A DNA stretch of 28,621 nucleotides, from NCBI GenBank assembly GCA_023150835.1, contig JAKLKB010000089.1, forward strand, positions 1-28,621, given 5' to 3'. This document shows positions 7,660 through 16,108 of this stretch, piece after piece. The number at the start of each line of letters is the position of its first letter. Positions within the stretch are counted from its first letter, which is position 1. The DNA is from Myxococcota bacterium (GTDB lineage Bacteria > Myxococcota_C > UBA6777). The position numbers and the translations under genes were made by a program. The notes beneath the pieces were generated by a model. It saw nothing but the letters and a program-made list of their open reading frames with translations. It searched no databases and was not told the origin of the DNA.

Positions 7660-9723
7660 TCAGAACGAGAGGCCAGCAAGCCGCAGCCACAACAACAACC
7701 CAACAAGGCCCATCGCCATACTGTACAGATAGACCTTGACATTTCCGCTTTGCAACCAGCCAAGGATCTGCGCAAACAGCCGCGTGATCGCCCCAAACAA
7801 CCGCACCATGCCATCGACCACCAGTTGATCAAAAGGCCAAAGCCCGCTGCGTGAGAGATTAACCAAGGGGCGGATCACCACAGCGTTGTAGATCTCATCG
7901 ACGTAGTATTTGTTCGACAAGAGGCGATAGATCGACGAAAAGAAGCCACCACTCGCTTCGGTTTGGGCCTCTTCTTCGCGGCTGAGGGTGTCTTCGGCAC
8001 GACGGCCACTGTAGAAAAACAAGGCCACCGCCACACCGAACAGCATCCCACCCAACGCAAAGCCCATTCCCGCCCATTCTGCGGCAGTTCCATGACCCAG
8101 CAAGGTGTGAGGATGATAGGACGGATTCAAAAAGACTTGGCTGTTTGGCGAAAGCGACCAAGCCTCGCGAAAGACAGGCTCCAACCAATGATGGAAGTGG
8201 TTGTGTCCACCCAAGACGTGCGGGATACCGATCCAGCCTCCCGCAACCGACAACGCCGCCAAGATCACCAAAGGCATCTCCATCACCCAAGGCGCTTTGT
8301 GCGGCTTTCCATGTGGCATGTGATGAAGCTCGTCTTCGGTTGCACGCAAGGAGCCAAAAAAGGTTAGCCATGTCAGGCGCATCATATAAAAGGCCGTCAG
8401 CACCGCAGCCAACGTCCCCATCACCCAGATCGCGGGATGTTGCGTTGCAAGCGCCATCCACAAGATCTCGTCTTTACTAAAAAAGCCCGCGAGTCCGGGG
8501 AATCCGATGATCGCCAAGGTTCCGATCAAAAAGGTGGCCCCTGTGACGGGCATATACTTAAACAAACCGCCCATCTTTCGGATGTCTTGTTCGTGGTGCA
8601 TACCATAGATCACGGCCCCCACGCCCAAAAACAACAGCGCCTTGAAAAAAGCGTGAGTCATCAGATGGAAAACACCCGCAGAAAAAGCCCCCACCCCAAC
8701 GCCCATAAACATAAATCCAAGCTGGCTGACTGTTGAATACGCCAACACTTTTTTGATATCGTTTTGAAAAAGCCCGATAGTCGCAGCAAAGAAGGCCGTC
8801 AAAGCCCCCACCCATGCGATCATCGTCAAGGCTGTAGGCGCTTGGATGTAAAGGAAGTTCAACCGAGCCACCATGTACACCCCTGCGGTCACCATCGTTG
8901 CAGCGTGGATCAGCGCAGAAACAGGCGTAGGGCCGGCCATCGCATCAGGCAACCACACATACAAGGGGATCTGCGCGCTCTTGCCCATCGCTCCGATAAA
9001 AAAGCAGATGCCAGCCCATTCGAGATACGATAAGCGCCACAAGACGGGGCGTTTCAGTTGTTCGATCAGACCCGCGTTTCGGAAAGACTCTTGCAGCCCG
9101 ACGTAATCGAACGTCGAAAAAGCTGCAAAGACCAAGAAGATCCCGACCAAAAACCCCAGATCACCGATGCGGTTGACCACAAAGGCTTTCATGCCCGCCT
9201 TGGCTTTTTCGGTGTCCGTAAACCAAAAACCGATCAACAAGTAGGAAGCCAAGCCCACGCCTTCCCATCCCACAAAAAGCACCAACAAGTTGTCGCCAAG
9301 CACCAGCAACAACATCGCAAACATAAAGAGATTGAGGTACGCAAAATAACGCGCAACATCCTCGTCTTCTTCCATGTAGCCGTTGGAATAGATGTGGATC
9401 AGCGAACCCACCCCCGTCACCACCAAGACCATCACCGCAGACAACGAATCAAGGTAAAAAGCGAACCGCACCTGCACATCGCCCGATTCGATCCACGTAT
9501 ACACCACCTCGTGTAGGGCAAAACCGATCTTGGCGGTCTTGGCGAGATAAAGCTGCCACACAAGACTTAAACTTACAGCAAATGAAAGCAACGGCATCAG
9601 CGAAGCGATCGCTCCGACCGTGACACGCGAAAAACGCCGCCCCGCCGCCAAAGACAAGCCATTGATCAAGAAACCCAAAAGCGGAAACAGCGGGATCAGA
9701 AACAACGGGATAGTTGGTTTCAT
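7660..9723 (-). CDS. nuoL: NADH-quinone oxidoreductase subunit L
   Basis: NuoL is the distal antiporter-like subunit of complex I, carrying the long lateral helix that clamps the membrane arm. The 687 residues are normal for a slightly long NuoL. Visible marks are FVGWEGVGLASYLLIG (conserved Glu at residue 154), IPLYVWLPDAMAGPTPVSALIHAATMV written in two parts (IPLYVWLPDAMAGPTP and VSALIHAATMV), and YSTVSQLGFMFMG. A C-terminal stretch typical of the lateral helix and last TM ends the protein. The start was set at ATG 9723, with GGAGAG about 9 nt before it. An upstream ATG adds 29 residues that overlap nuoK and do not look like NuoL. It follows nuoK by 22 nt. Confidence 0.96.
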   Translation of the reverse strand: MKPTIPLFLIPLFPLLGFLINGLSLAAGRRFSRVTVGAIASLMPLLSFAVSLSLVWQLYLAKTAKIGFALHEVVYTWIESGDVQVRFAFYLDSLSAVMVLVVTGVGSLIHIYSNGYMEEDEDVARYFAYLNLFMFAMLLLVLGDNLLVLFVGWEGVGLASYLLIGFWFTDTEKAKAGMKAFVVNRIGDLGFLVGIFLVFAAFSTFDYVGLQESFRNAGLIEQLKRPVLWRLSYLEWAGICFFIGAMGKSAQIPLYVWLPDAMAGPTPVSALIHAATMVTAGVYMVARLNFLYIQAPTALTMIAWVGALTAFFAATIGLFQNDIKKVLAYSTVSQLGFMFMGVGVGAFSAGVFHLMTHAFFKALLFLGVGAVIYGMHHEQDIRKMGGLFKYMPVTGATFLIGTLAIIGFPGLAGFFSKDEILWMALATQHPAIWVMGTLAAVLTAFYMMRLTWLTFFGSLRATEDELHHMPHGKPHKAPWVMEMPLVILAALSVAGGWIGIPHVLGGHNHFHHWLEPVFREAWSLSPNSQVFLNPSYHPHTLLGHGTAAEWAGMGFALGGMLFGVAVALFFYSGRRAEDTLSREEEAQTEASGGFFSSIYRLLSNKYYVDEIYNAVVIRPLVNLSRSGLWPFDQLVVDGMVRLFGAITRLFAQILGWLQSGNVKVYLYSMAMGLVGLLLWLRLAGLSF

Positions 9724-9745
9724 CGAAAAAGCTCTCCAGCACGCG

Positions 9746-10066
9746 TCAGCCTTGGAGTTCCCCAAGGGTGTCGACGTTGATATTCCCTTGGGAAGTGCGA
9801 GACAGCGCAACGATCAAGGCGATTCCTACAGCAGCTTCGACCGCAGCCACAGAGATAATCACCAAGACCGCTACATGGCCCGCCATCGCAGCAGGCATCG
9901 AATCGGCGTGCGCACGCGCAAACGTCACGAGGATGAGATTGGCCCCGTTGAGCATCAGCTCGACCGCCATCAAGAGGAACAAGGCATTGCGACGCAGCAA
10001 TACGCCGATCAATCCGATGGAAAACAAACCGAGACCAAGCAGCAAAAAGATATCAAGCGAATACAT
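9746..10066 (-). CDS. nuoK: NADH-quinone oxidoreductase subunit K
   Basis: This is a three-TM subunit of the complex I membrane arm that contributes conserved glutamates to the proton path. The protein has 106 residues, close to the family norm of about 100. The motifs FLLMAVELMLNGANL (Glu in TM2) and VAAVEAAVGIALIV (Glu in TM3) are both present. AAGGA lies about 9 nt before the ATG. A 76-nt gap separates it from nuoJ upstream, the only sizable spacing in this part of the operon besides nuoI-nuoJ. Confidence 0.96.
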   Translation of the reverse strand: MYSLDIFLLLGLGLFSIGLIGVLLRRNALFLLMAVELMLNGANLILVTFARAHADSMPAAMAGHVAVLVIISVAAVEAAVGIALIVALSRTSQGNINVDTLGELQG

Positions 10067-10142
10067 CGTTGTCTTCCTTCTCTAGGGCATTTTCCTGCTT
10101 GTCAAAGCCCCAAGAGGATAAATGTGGCAGACTGGATTTTGA

Positions 10143-10838
10143 CTAGGCAGAGTGAGAAGACGCCCCATGCGAAGACCCGACGACGGTCGTGCTGGTGTTT
10201 GGAGCGGCCTGTTGGCCACGCAACAACACCATGACGCCGAGGATCGCCATCAAGAGCAAGACGGAGATCAGTTCAAAGATCAGGGCATTGTGCGTAATAA
10301 AATAAGCGCCGACTGTGCGCACCGAACCAAAGTTCTCTTGCGCGGTGGGTTGGGTGCGTATCTCGGCAGACGCCAAAAACGGCGGAGGGACGGGCGATTT
10401 CGCCCATTGGAGAGCGGGGCGCAAGGCTTTCGGTGACGGTTGGCCGATCGGAGTGTTTGAAGGCGAAGCCATCGGTGCAGGACGCAACGGCTCACCAAGC
10501 AAACCACCGAGTCCGCCCGCCCCAAGCAACAGCACCAACAATCCGACACTCAAGGCGATCTGCCGACCTGCGGGCAAAAAGCCTTGAAAACCTCCGCGTC
10601 CAAAGCCCATCATCATCAACACAAAGACGATCAAGACCACCACCGCACCCGCATAAACAAGGATCTGGATCACCGCCAAAAAGTGCGCGTTCAAGATCGC
10701 ATACTCGACAGCCACCCCAAGCAGCGTAAGCAACAAGAAAAAAGCAGCGTAGATCGCGTTGCGCGACAACACCACCATCAAGGCAGAAGCCAGCGTCATC
10801 GCAGCGATCACTGTCGCAAAGAGATTTTGCATATCCAT
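10143..10838 (-). CDS. nuoJ: NADH-quinone oxidoreductase subunit J with an enlarged loop
   Basis: NuoJ is a five-TM subunit of complex I next to the quinone-linked proton channel. The N-terminal half is typical: AIYAAFFLLLTLLGVAVEYAILNAHFLAVIQILVYAGA in order, read as four blocks (AIYAAFFLLLTL, LGVAVEYAIL, NAHFLAVIQIL, VYAGA). The protein has 231 residues. About 60 Pro/Ala/Ser-rich residues are inserted between TM4 and the final TM (about residues 115-175), where relatives have a short loop. AAGGAG sits 7 nt before the first ATG; a second ATG two codons later is less well placed. The gap to nuoI upstream is 108 nt. Confidence 0.94.
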   Translation of the reverse strand: MDMQNLFATVIAAMTLASALMVVLSRNAIYAAFFLLLTLLGVAVEYAILNAHFLAVIQILVYAGAVVVLIVFVLMMMGFGRGGFQGFLPAGRQIALSVGLLVLLLGAGGLGGLLGEPLRPAPMASPSNTPIGQPSPKALRPALQWAKSPVPPPFLASAEIRTQPTAQENFGSVRTVGAYFITHNALIFELISVLLLMAILGVMVLLRGQQAAPNTSTTVVGSSHGASSHSA

Positions 10839-10946
10839 CCAACCACTCCTTCGTACCGTTCAGCCAACGCGCCGATCTCGGATGATGCGATCGTGCTGAT
10901 CGGGTTCGGATTGCCAAACGCCCATCCATTCGGGGGATACGTGCGT

Positions 10947-11495
10947 TTAGATCAAACCTGCTTTGCGCTTGGCTTCCAACTCGCGGTCGCCCAGATAGGC
11001 CCCCGCACGCGGCTTCATTTCCAACAACCGATCGAGCGTAAAGAGAAAATCTTCTCGCCGCGTCCCCATCAGATCGCCCACTTCCGAATCCATGCGGATG
11101 GCGTCTTTTGGGCAGGCTTCCACACAAAAGCCACACATCACGCAACGCAACTCGTCGATCACAAAACTGATCGGGCGCTTTTCGATCGCATCGTCAGGCG
11201 ATGGTTCGGCGATGATCTCGATCGCAACAGCAGGGCAAGCCGTCGCGCACATATAGCACGCAACACACTTGGGCGTACCATCGGGACGTTTCACCAACCG
11301 ATGAAGCAAGCGCACCCGTTGAGGATAGGGGCGCGGCTCTTCGGGATATTCCCACGTCTGGATCGTGCGGCTGCGCGAAGCTGCTCCCCAAAGATTCCGC
11401 ACCAGATGGCCGAAAGTCACCAACAACCCTTTGGCGATCTCCCAAAAATACACCTTTTCGCGTAACGAATACGCTGGTCGTGGAACGACGATCAT
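10947..11495 (-). CDS. nuoI: NADH-quinone oxidoreductase subunit I (two 4Fe-4S clusters)
   Basis: NuoI carries clusters N6a and N6b and passes electrons from NuoG to NuoB in the peripheral arm. It has 182 residues. The two CxxCxxCxxxCP motifs are intact: C77, C80, C83, C87 in CVACYMCATACP, and C118, C121, C124, C128 in CVMCGFCVEACP. An N-terminal amphipathic or hydrophobic stretch (about 15-38) suits docking to the membrane arm. The start at 11495 has GGGAG 6 nt upstream. A longer frame starting inside nuoH is unlikely. nuoI follows nuoH by 13 nt. Confidence 0.96.
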   Translation of the reverse strand: MIVVPRPAYSLREKVYFWEIAKGLLVTFGHLVRNLWGAASRSRTIQTWEYPEEPRPYPQRVRLLHRLVKRPDGTPKCVACYMCATACPAVAIEIIAEPSPDDAIEKRPISFVIDELRCVMCGFCVEACPKDAIRMDSEVGDLMGTRREDFLFTLDRLLEMKPRAGAYLGDRELEAKRKAGLI

Positions 11496-11508
11496 CAAAA
11501 ACTCCCTC

Positions 11509-12813
11509 TCAACGAAGCCAACCAAGCCACAGCCGCGCAAAAGCGAACGTCAAAAAGATATTCGCCACACCCAGCGGAAGCATATACTTCCACCCCAACT
11601 GCATCACTTGATCATAGCGGAAACGTGGGAGCGTCCAACGCACCCAGATAAAAAAGAAAGAAAAGAAAAAGGTCTTGGCACAAAAAGCCGTGATCTGAAG
11701 CAAGAGCACCACCACCACAGGAAACCACGGATACTTGGCGATATCCAAGCTTGGGATCACCCCCAAGCCCAACCACAACAGACCCACACCACCAAGCAAC
11801 GTCAGCGGCAAAAACACCTTAGGTTCGTGATCACGGCGATCTCCCCACGCAAAAAACGGACGGCGGATCGCGTCGATCAGCGAGACGCTGATCAACAAAA
11901 GCACGACACCACCCGAGATCATCATCCCCGAAAAGATCAACGCGCTGTTTTGCTTGATCATCGCAGTAGACAAGAACGGGACTTGCCAGCCACCAAAGAA
12001 CAGGGTCGAGATCACCGCCGCACCCACGACCATATTGACGTATTCACTCATAAAAAACAGAGCGAACTTGAAGCTTGAGTATTCGAGGTGAAACCCCGCG
12101 ACAAGCTCTGATTCGCCTTCGGGAAGGTCGAAGGGCATACGGTTGGTTTCAGCAAACATCGCCGTCAAGAACAACAAAAAGCCGATCGGCGATAGCACCA
12201 CGCCCCACGTCAGAGGGTTGGCTCCTTGTGCGCGCACCATCTCCGCAAGATCCGTAGTTCCATAAGCGATCAAGATCCCGATCACCGACAAACCAAGGGC
12301 GACTTCATAGCTGATCATCTGCGAAGAAGCACGCACTGCCCCAAGAAAAGAGAACTTGTTGCCTGAGGACCAGCCCGCAAGGATGATCCCGTAGACGCTG
12401 AGGCTAGAGATCGCAAAGATGTACAAGATCCCCGCGTTGAGGGGGGCGATCTGAAGATGAAGCGCCTTGCCCCAGATCGCGATCGGCTCGCCAAAAGGGA
12501 TCACCGCCATCGTCATGATCGCGATGGTCATCACCAAAAAAGGCGCAAAGCGAAAGAACGTCTTGTCGGCAGCTTTGGGTTCGAGATCCTCTTTAACCAA
12601 AAGCTTGATCACGTCCGCGACGTTGTGGATCATCCCAAAAAGGCGGATACCCAAGATGTTTGCGCGGTTTGGTCCTCGGCGATCTTGGATGTAGGCCGAG
12701 ACTTTGCGCTCCATAAAGATCATCGTGGGCAGCATCAAAGCGACCACAAAGCCAAACATAAACAAAAAAGGAACCAAAAATTGGATCAACGGCCAGAGCG
12801 CATCAAGATTCAT
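11509..12813 (-). CDS. nuoH: NADH-quinone oxidoreductase subunit H
   Basis: NuoH is the membrane subunit that forms the quinone chamber with NuoB and NuoD. The 434 residues span about nine membrane segments. Typical blocks are MERKVSAYIQDRRGPNR near residues 34-50, the acidic loop FAETNRMPFDLPEGESELV, and GFHLEYSSFKFALFF. The length exceeds the E. coli protein of about 325 residues, mainly at the C-terminus. AAGGAGG lies 4 nt before the ATG. The start overlaps the nuoG stop by one base (TGATG), which predicts translational coupling. The DNA here is extraordinarily rich in GATC (see findings). Confidence 0.96.
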   Translation of the reverse strand: MNLDALWPLIQFLVPFLFMFGFVVALMLPTMIFMERKVSAYIQDRRGPNRANILGIRLFGMIHNVADVIKLLVKEDLEPKAADKTFFRFAPFLVMTIAIMTMAVIPFGEPIAIWGKALHLQIAPLNAGILYIFAISSLSVYGIILAGWSSGNKFSFLGAVRASSQMISYEVALGLSVIGILIAYGTTDLAEMVRAQGANPLTWGVVLSPIGFLLFLTAMFAETNRMPFDLPEGESELVAGFHLEYSSFKFALFFMSEYVNMVVGAAVISTLFFGGWQVPFLSTAMIKQNSALIFSGMMISGGVVLLLISVSLIDAIRRPFFAWGDRRDHEPKVFLPLTLLGGVGLLWLGLGVIPSLDIAKYPWFPVVVVLLLQITAFCAKTFFFSFFFIWVRWTLPRFRYDQVMQLGWKYMLPLGVANIFLTFAFARLWLGWLR

Positions 12814-14360
12814 CACGCCTCCTTGCTCTGATCAGCGGAGGGCGCACAAAGCCCGATCTCTCCGAGTCCGTCAAACGTCATCTTTGCAAACAGCGGATGT
12901 TCGGTCGCCATCGCCCGAAAGACCTCCGCTGCCGAAGCGTATCGCTTGCCTCCGAAGGCTTCGCTCCAGCGGCTCGCAAGCTGCCAAAGCGGGACAACGC
13001 CTTCAGGAGCCGAGACCACAGAGAGAAACCGCTGCACGCGCCCTTGAAAGTTGGTAAACGAACCCTCGTACTCTGCCCACATCGCCATCGGCAAGACCAC
13101 ATCTGCGGATCTTGCGGTTGGGCAGTCGTGGGTTCCAACATAGATCACTCCCGCAAGTTGCGGATACAACGAGCGTTCAGGCAAAGCGTCTTCTTGGATC
13201 ACCAACGCCAACGTCGCGGTCTTGAGCCGCACAGCGAATTCTTCGGTTCCCGAAAATGCCGAAACCCCGTTGCGATTGGGCGTGCGATCTGCACGCCGCA
13301 ACAGCGCGTCATCTTCCCAACCTACGGGGCTTTCGCGCAAGCTCGAAGCGACGGGCGCTTGCATCATCTTGAGCAACCTCGCCAACGCAAAAGCATCTTC
13401 GTTGCTGACCGATGCAGATCCTTGTGTGGCGGTGTGCTTGGCATGTTTCTCAAGCAACCGAAGCGCTTCAGAAAAAGCCACCGAAGGCGTGACCGCCACC
13501 CGCTTTCCATCTTTGCGCAACATCGGTGCATTCAGGCGATCTTCGTTTCGGATCGCTTTGTACAACAAGCGCCCATCATCGCACATCCACGACTGGTTGA
13601 CCGCGTTGTTGTTGCGCGGGCGCATACGCTGGGCCTCGCCGCGATAATGATCGACAACGATATTGCATCCACGCGCACAGCCCGGGCAGATCGATTGCTG
13701 GTGTTTGAGATACCACACGCGCACTTTGAAGCGAAAATCGTTTTGGGTGAGCGCTCCCACAGGGCAGATATCCGCAAGGTTCGTTGAATAGGGGTTGTTG
13801 ACTTCTTTGACCGCTTGGATCTCAGCATGATCGCCGCGCTGCATAATCCCCATCTCGTGGGTCTTGGTGATCTCGTCGGTAAAACGGACACAACGAGAAC
13901 AAAGGATACAGCGTTCCGCGTCCAAGGTGAGCGTGGGGCCGATCTTTTGGACCTTGGCTTTGTGGACTTTGGGCAGCGTGAACTTGGTGTTGTAGAGACC
14001 GTAATCTTGGTAATTGTTTTGAAGGCCGCATTCACCGGCCTGATCGCACACAGGACAATCCAACGGGTGATTGATCAGCGTGAACTCCAAGACTTCGCGG
14101 ACGGCCTCTTGGACTTTGGGAGAGTCTGTGCGGATCACTTGCCCCGGCTGGACGGGCGTCGAGCAAGAGGGTTGAAGTTTGCGTTGCCCTTCGACATCGA
14201 CAAGACACATCCGACAGACGGCAGGACGCGAAAGATGGGGATGATAACAATAGTGAGGGATCTCGACACCAGCTTGAGCGGCAGCCTCGATAATCAAAGT
14301 GCCTTTGGGGGCCACCACCTCTTTGCCGTTGATCGTGATCTTGACCGTTTCTTGTGCCAT
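12813..14360 (-). CDS. nuoG: NADH-quinone oxidoreductase subunit G (short form, N7 cluster kept)
   Basis: NuoG holds the iron-sulphur chain of the peripheral arm. The 515 residues show 2Fe-2S ligands C38, C49, C52, C66; the His-ligated cluster H98, C102, C105, C111 (HPLDCPVCDQAGEC); and C151, C154, C157 with C199. The N7 ligands C225, C228, C232, C260 fit CxxCxxxC-27-C. The molybdopterin-oxidoreductase-like C-terminal part is short compared with the E. coli protein of about 900 residues, but still has THDCPTARSADVVLP and YEGSFTNFQGRVQRF. The start at 14360 gives the expected MAQETVKITINGK beginning, with AAGGTG about 7-8 nt upstream. A longer upstream frame inside nuoF is rejected. It follows nuoF by 5 nt. 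Confidence 0.96.
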   Translation of the reverse strand: MAQETVKITINGKEVVAPKGTLIIEAAAQAGVEIPHYCYHPHLSRPAVCRMCLVDVEGQRKLQPSCSTPVQPGQVIRTDSPKVQEAVREVLEFTLINHPLDCPVCDQAGECGLQNNYQDYGLYNTKFTLPKVHKAKVQKIGPTLTLDAERCILCSRCVRFTDEITKTHEMGIMQRGDHAEIQAVKEVNNPYSTNLADICPVGALTQNDFRFKVRVWYLKHQQSICPGCARGCNIVVDHYRGEAQRMRPRNNNAVNQSWMCDDGRLLYKAIRNEDRLNAPMLRKDGKRVAVTPSVAFSEALRLLEKHAKHTATQGSASVSNEDAFALARLLKMMQAPVASSLRESPVGWEDDALLRRADRTPNRNGVSAFSGTEEFAVRLKTATLALVIQEDALPERSLYPQLAGVIYVGTHDCPTARSADVVLPMAMWAEYEGSFTNFQGRVQRFLSVVSAPEGVVPLWQLASRWSEAFGGKRYASAAEVFRAMATEHPLFAKMTFDGLGEIGLCAPSADQSKEA

Positions 14361-14365
14361 ACAGA

Positions 14366-15625
14366 TCACCTTGCTTGTTTGGGGGTCACGGCCTTTTGAA
14401 AGGCTTCGGGGAAAGTACGCAAAAAGCCTTCCATCGGCCATGCTGCGGCATCTGCAAGCGCACAGATCGTTCGTCCCTTCATGCCTGCGCTGATGTGCGA
14501 AAGCATCTGGAGATCTTGTGCAGCACCTTTTCCTGCATAAATCCGCTTCATCGTCTTGTACAACCAGCCCGTACCTTCGCGGCAGGGCGTACATTGCCCA
14601 CAGGACTCGTCTGCATAAAAGCGTGCGATCACCGTCATCGCCTCGATCACACTAAAGTCATCGGGAAGCACGATGATTCCTGCCGTACCAAGGGCGCTTC
14701 CGAGCTTGTCGAGCGACTCATAACTGATCTTGGCTTGTTCGCATTGGACGGGCGTCAACGGTGGTGTGGACGATCCACCCGGGATCACCGCCCCAAGCGT
14801 CTTGCCTTCGATCATCCCACCCGCCAACTCGTTGATGAATGTCATCAGCGGCATACCCATCTCGATCTCGTAGACACCGGGCCGTTTGACAGGCCCCGAG
14901 ATCCCCACAAGCTTCGTGCCCGTACTCTCGGGGGTTCCGAGCTTTGCGTACTCCGCGCCGCCATTCAATACGATCCACGGCATCACCGCAAGCGTTTCGA
15001 CGTTGTTGATCACCGTAGGACATTGGAAAAGCCCTTCGCTCGCAGGAAATGGGGGCTTGTTGCGCGGTTGGCCTTTTTTGCCCTCCAGCGACTCCAACAT
15101 CCCCGTCTCTTCGCCGCAAATGTAAGCTCCCGCACCGCGATGTAAGATCAACTCCAGATCAAACGCCGTCCCACAGATACCTTTTCCAAGATAACCGTGA
15201 TCGTAAGCTTCTTGGATAGCGCGTTCGAGCATCTTGGCTTCTTCGGTAAACTCGCCTCGGATGTAGATAAAGGCCGTATGCGATTGGACCGCCCACGCAC
15301 AGATGGCGATGCCTTCGATCAAACTGTGCGGATCTTTGTGGATGATCTCGCGATCCTTGAAAGTGCCGGGTTCGGATTCATCGGCGTTACAAACCACATA
15401 CTTGGGCTTGTCGGTCTTTTTGGGAATAAACGACCACTTCATCCCCGCAGGGAAGCCCGCACCACCGCGCCCACGCAACTTGGATTGCTTGGCCTCTTCG
15501 ATCACTGCGTCGGGTTCCATTCCCAAAGCCTTCTTGATTGCGGCATATCCGCCATTTTTGAGATAGCCGTCCAGCATCTTATGATTCGGGTCGTGCCAAT
15601 ACTTGGTAAGGAGCTTCTTTTCCAT
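14366..15625 (-). CDS. nuoF: NADH-quinone oxidoreductase subunit F (NADH and FMN site)
   Basis: NuoF is the NADH dehydrogenase subunit that binds NADH, FMN and cluster N3. It has 419 residues, the usual length. The FMN/NADH glycine-rich loop RGRGGAGFPAG lies at 51-61. GAGAYICGEETGMLESLEG follows in the middle. N3 ligands are C342, C345, C348 in ESCGQCTPCREG plus C388. The start codon overlaps the nuoE stop (TAATG), and GAAGAG lies about 10 nt upstream, so translation is probably coupled to nuoE. Confidence 0.97.
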   Translation of the reverse strand: MEKKLLTKYWHDPNHKMLDGYLKNGGYAAIKKALGMEPDAVIEEAKQSKLRGRGGAGFPAGMKWSFIPKKTDKPKYVVCNADESEPGTFKDREIIHKDPHSLIEGIAICAWAVQSHTAFIYIRGEFTEEAKMLERAIQEAYDHGYLGKGICGTAFDLELILHRGAGAYICGEETGMLESLEGKKGQPRNKPPFPASEGLFQCPTVINNVETLAVMPWIVLNGGAEYAKLGTPESTGTKLVGISGPVKRPGVYEIEMGMPLMTFINELAGGMIEGKTLGAVIPGGSSTPPLTPVQCEQAKISYESLDKLGSALGTAGIIVLPDDFSVIEAMTVIARFYADESCGQCTPCREGTGWLYKTMKRIYAGKGAAQDLQMLSHISAGMKGRTICALADAAAWPMEGFLRTFPEAFQKAVTPKQAR

Positions 15626-16104
15626 TACGGCAACTCTTCCAAGATCTTGTCGATCTTCTCGATGGTAAGGTTAAGATGGTACTTGTCGTTGATCTGCATC
15701 ATCGGCGCTTCACCACACGCGCCCAAACATTCGACTCGCGTCAACGTAAAGCGCCCATCTTCGGTCGTTTCGCCAAGATGCGCCTTGGACTGCACACCGA
15801 GCCGATGTTCGAGATGTTGGATCAACTTCTCCGCGCCCATCAGCGTACAAGAGAGGTTATGACAAGCCATGATGTGGTACTTTCCGATGGGTTCACGGTA
15901 AAACATCGTGTAAAACGTGACCACTTCGGACACCGCTGCACGGGGGATATCCAGTTCCTTTGCCACCAGTTCTTCGACTTCATCGGACAGATAGCCAAAG
16001 TCTTCTTGCACAAGGTGCAACACAGGCAACAAGGTGGCCTGCCGCCGAGGATATCGCTCCAACAAGGCTTTGATCTTCGTTTTCGTTTCAGGTTTGAGCT
16101 GCAT
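15625..16104 (-). CDS. nuoE: NADH-quinone oxidoreductase subunit E (2Fe-2S)
   Basis: This is a thioredoxin-like 2Fe-2S protein carrying cluster N1a at the NADH-oxidising tip. It has 159 residues, the normal length. Ligands C81, C86, C126 and C130 lie in CHNLSC and CLGAC. The N-terminal helix bundle includes LLPVLHLVQEDFGYLS. AGAGGT lies about 7 nt before the ATG. It is followed by nuoF with a one-base overlap, and lies a few bases after nuoCD. Confidence 0.97.
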   Translation of the reverse strand: MQLKPETKTKIKALLERYPRRQATLLPVLHLVQEDFGYLSDEVEELVAKELDIPRAAVSEVVTFYTMFYREPIGKYHIMACHNLSCTLMGAEKLIQHLEHRLGVQSKAHLGETTEDGRFTLTRVECLGACGEAPMMQINDKYHLNLTIEKIDKILEELP

Positions 16105-16108
16105 CGTG

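Noticed and set aside
14361-14594. Longer NuoG starting at 14594
   Set aside because: The extra 78 residues overlap nuoF in another frame and are not NuoG-like; ATG 14360 has a ribosome site and the family N-terminus.
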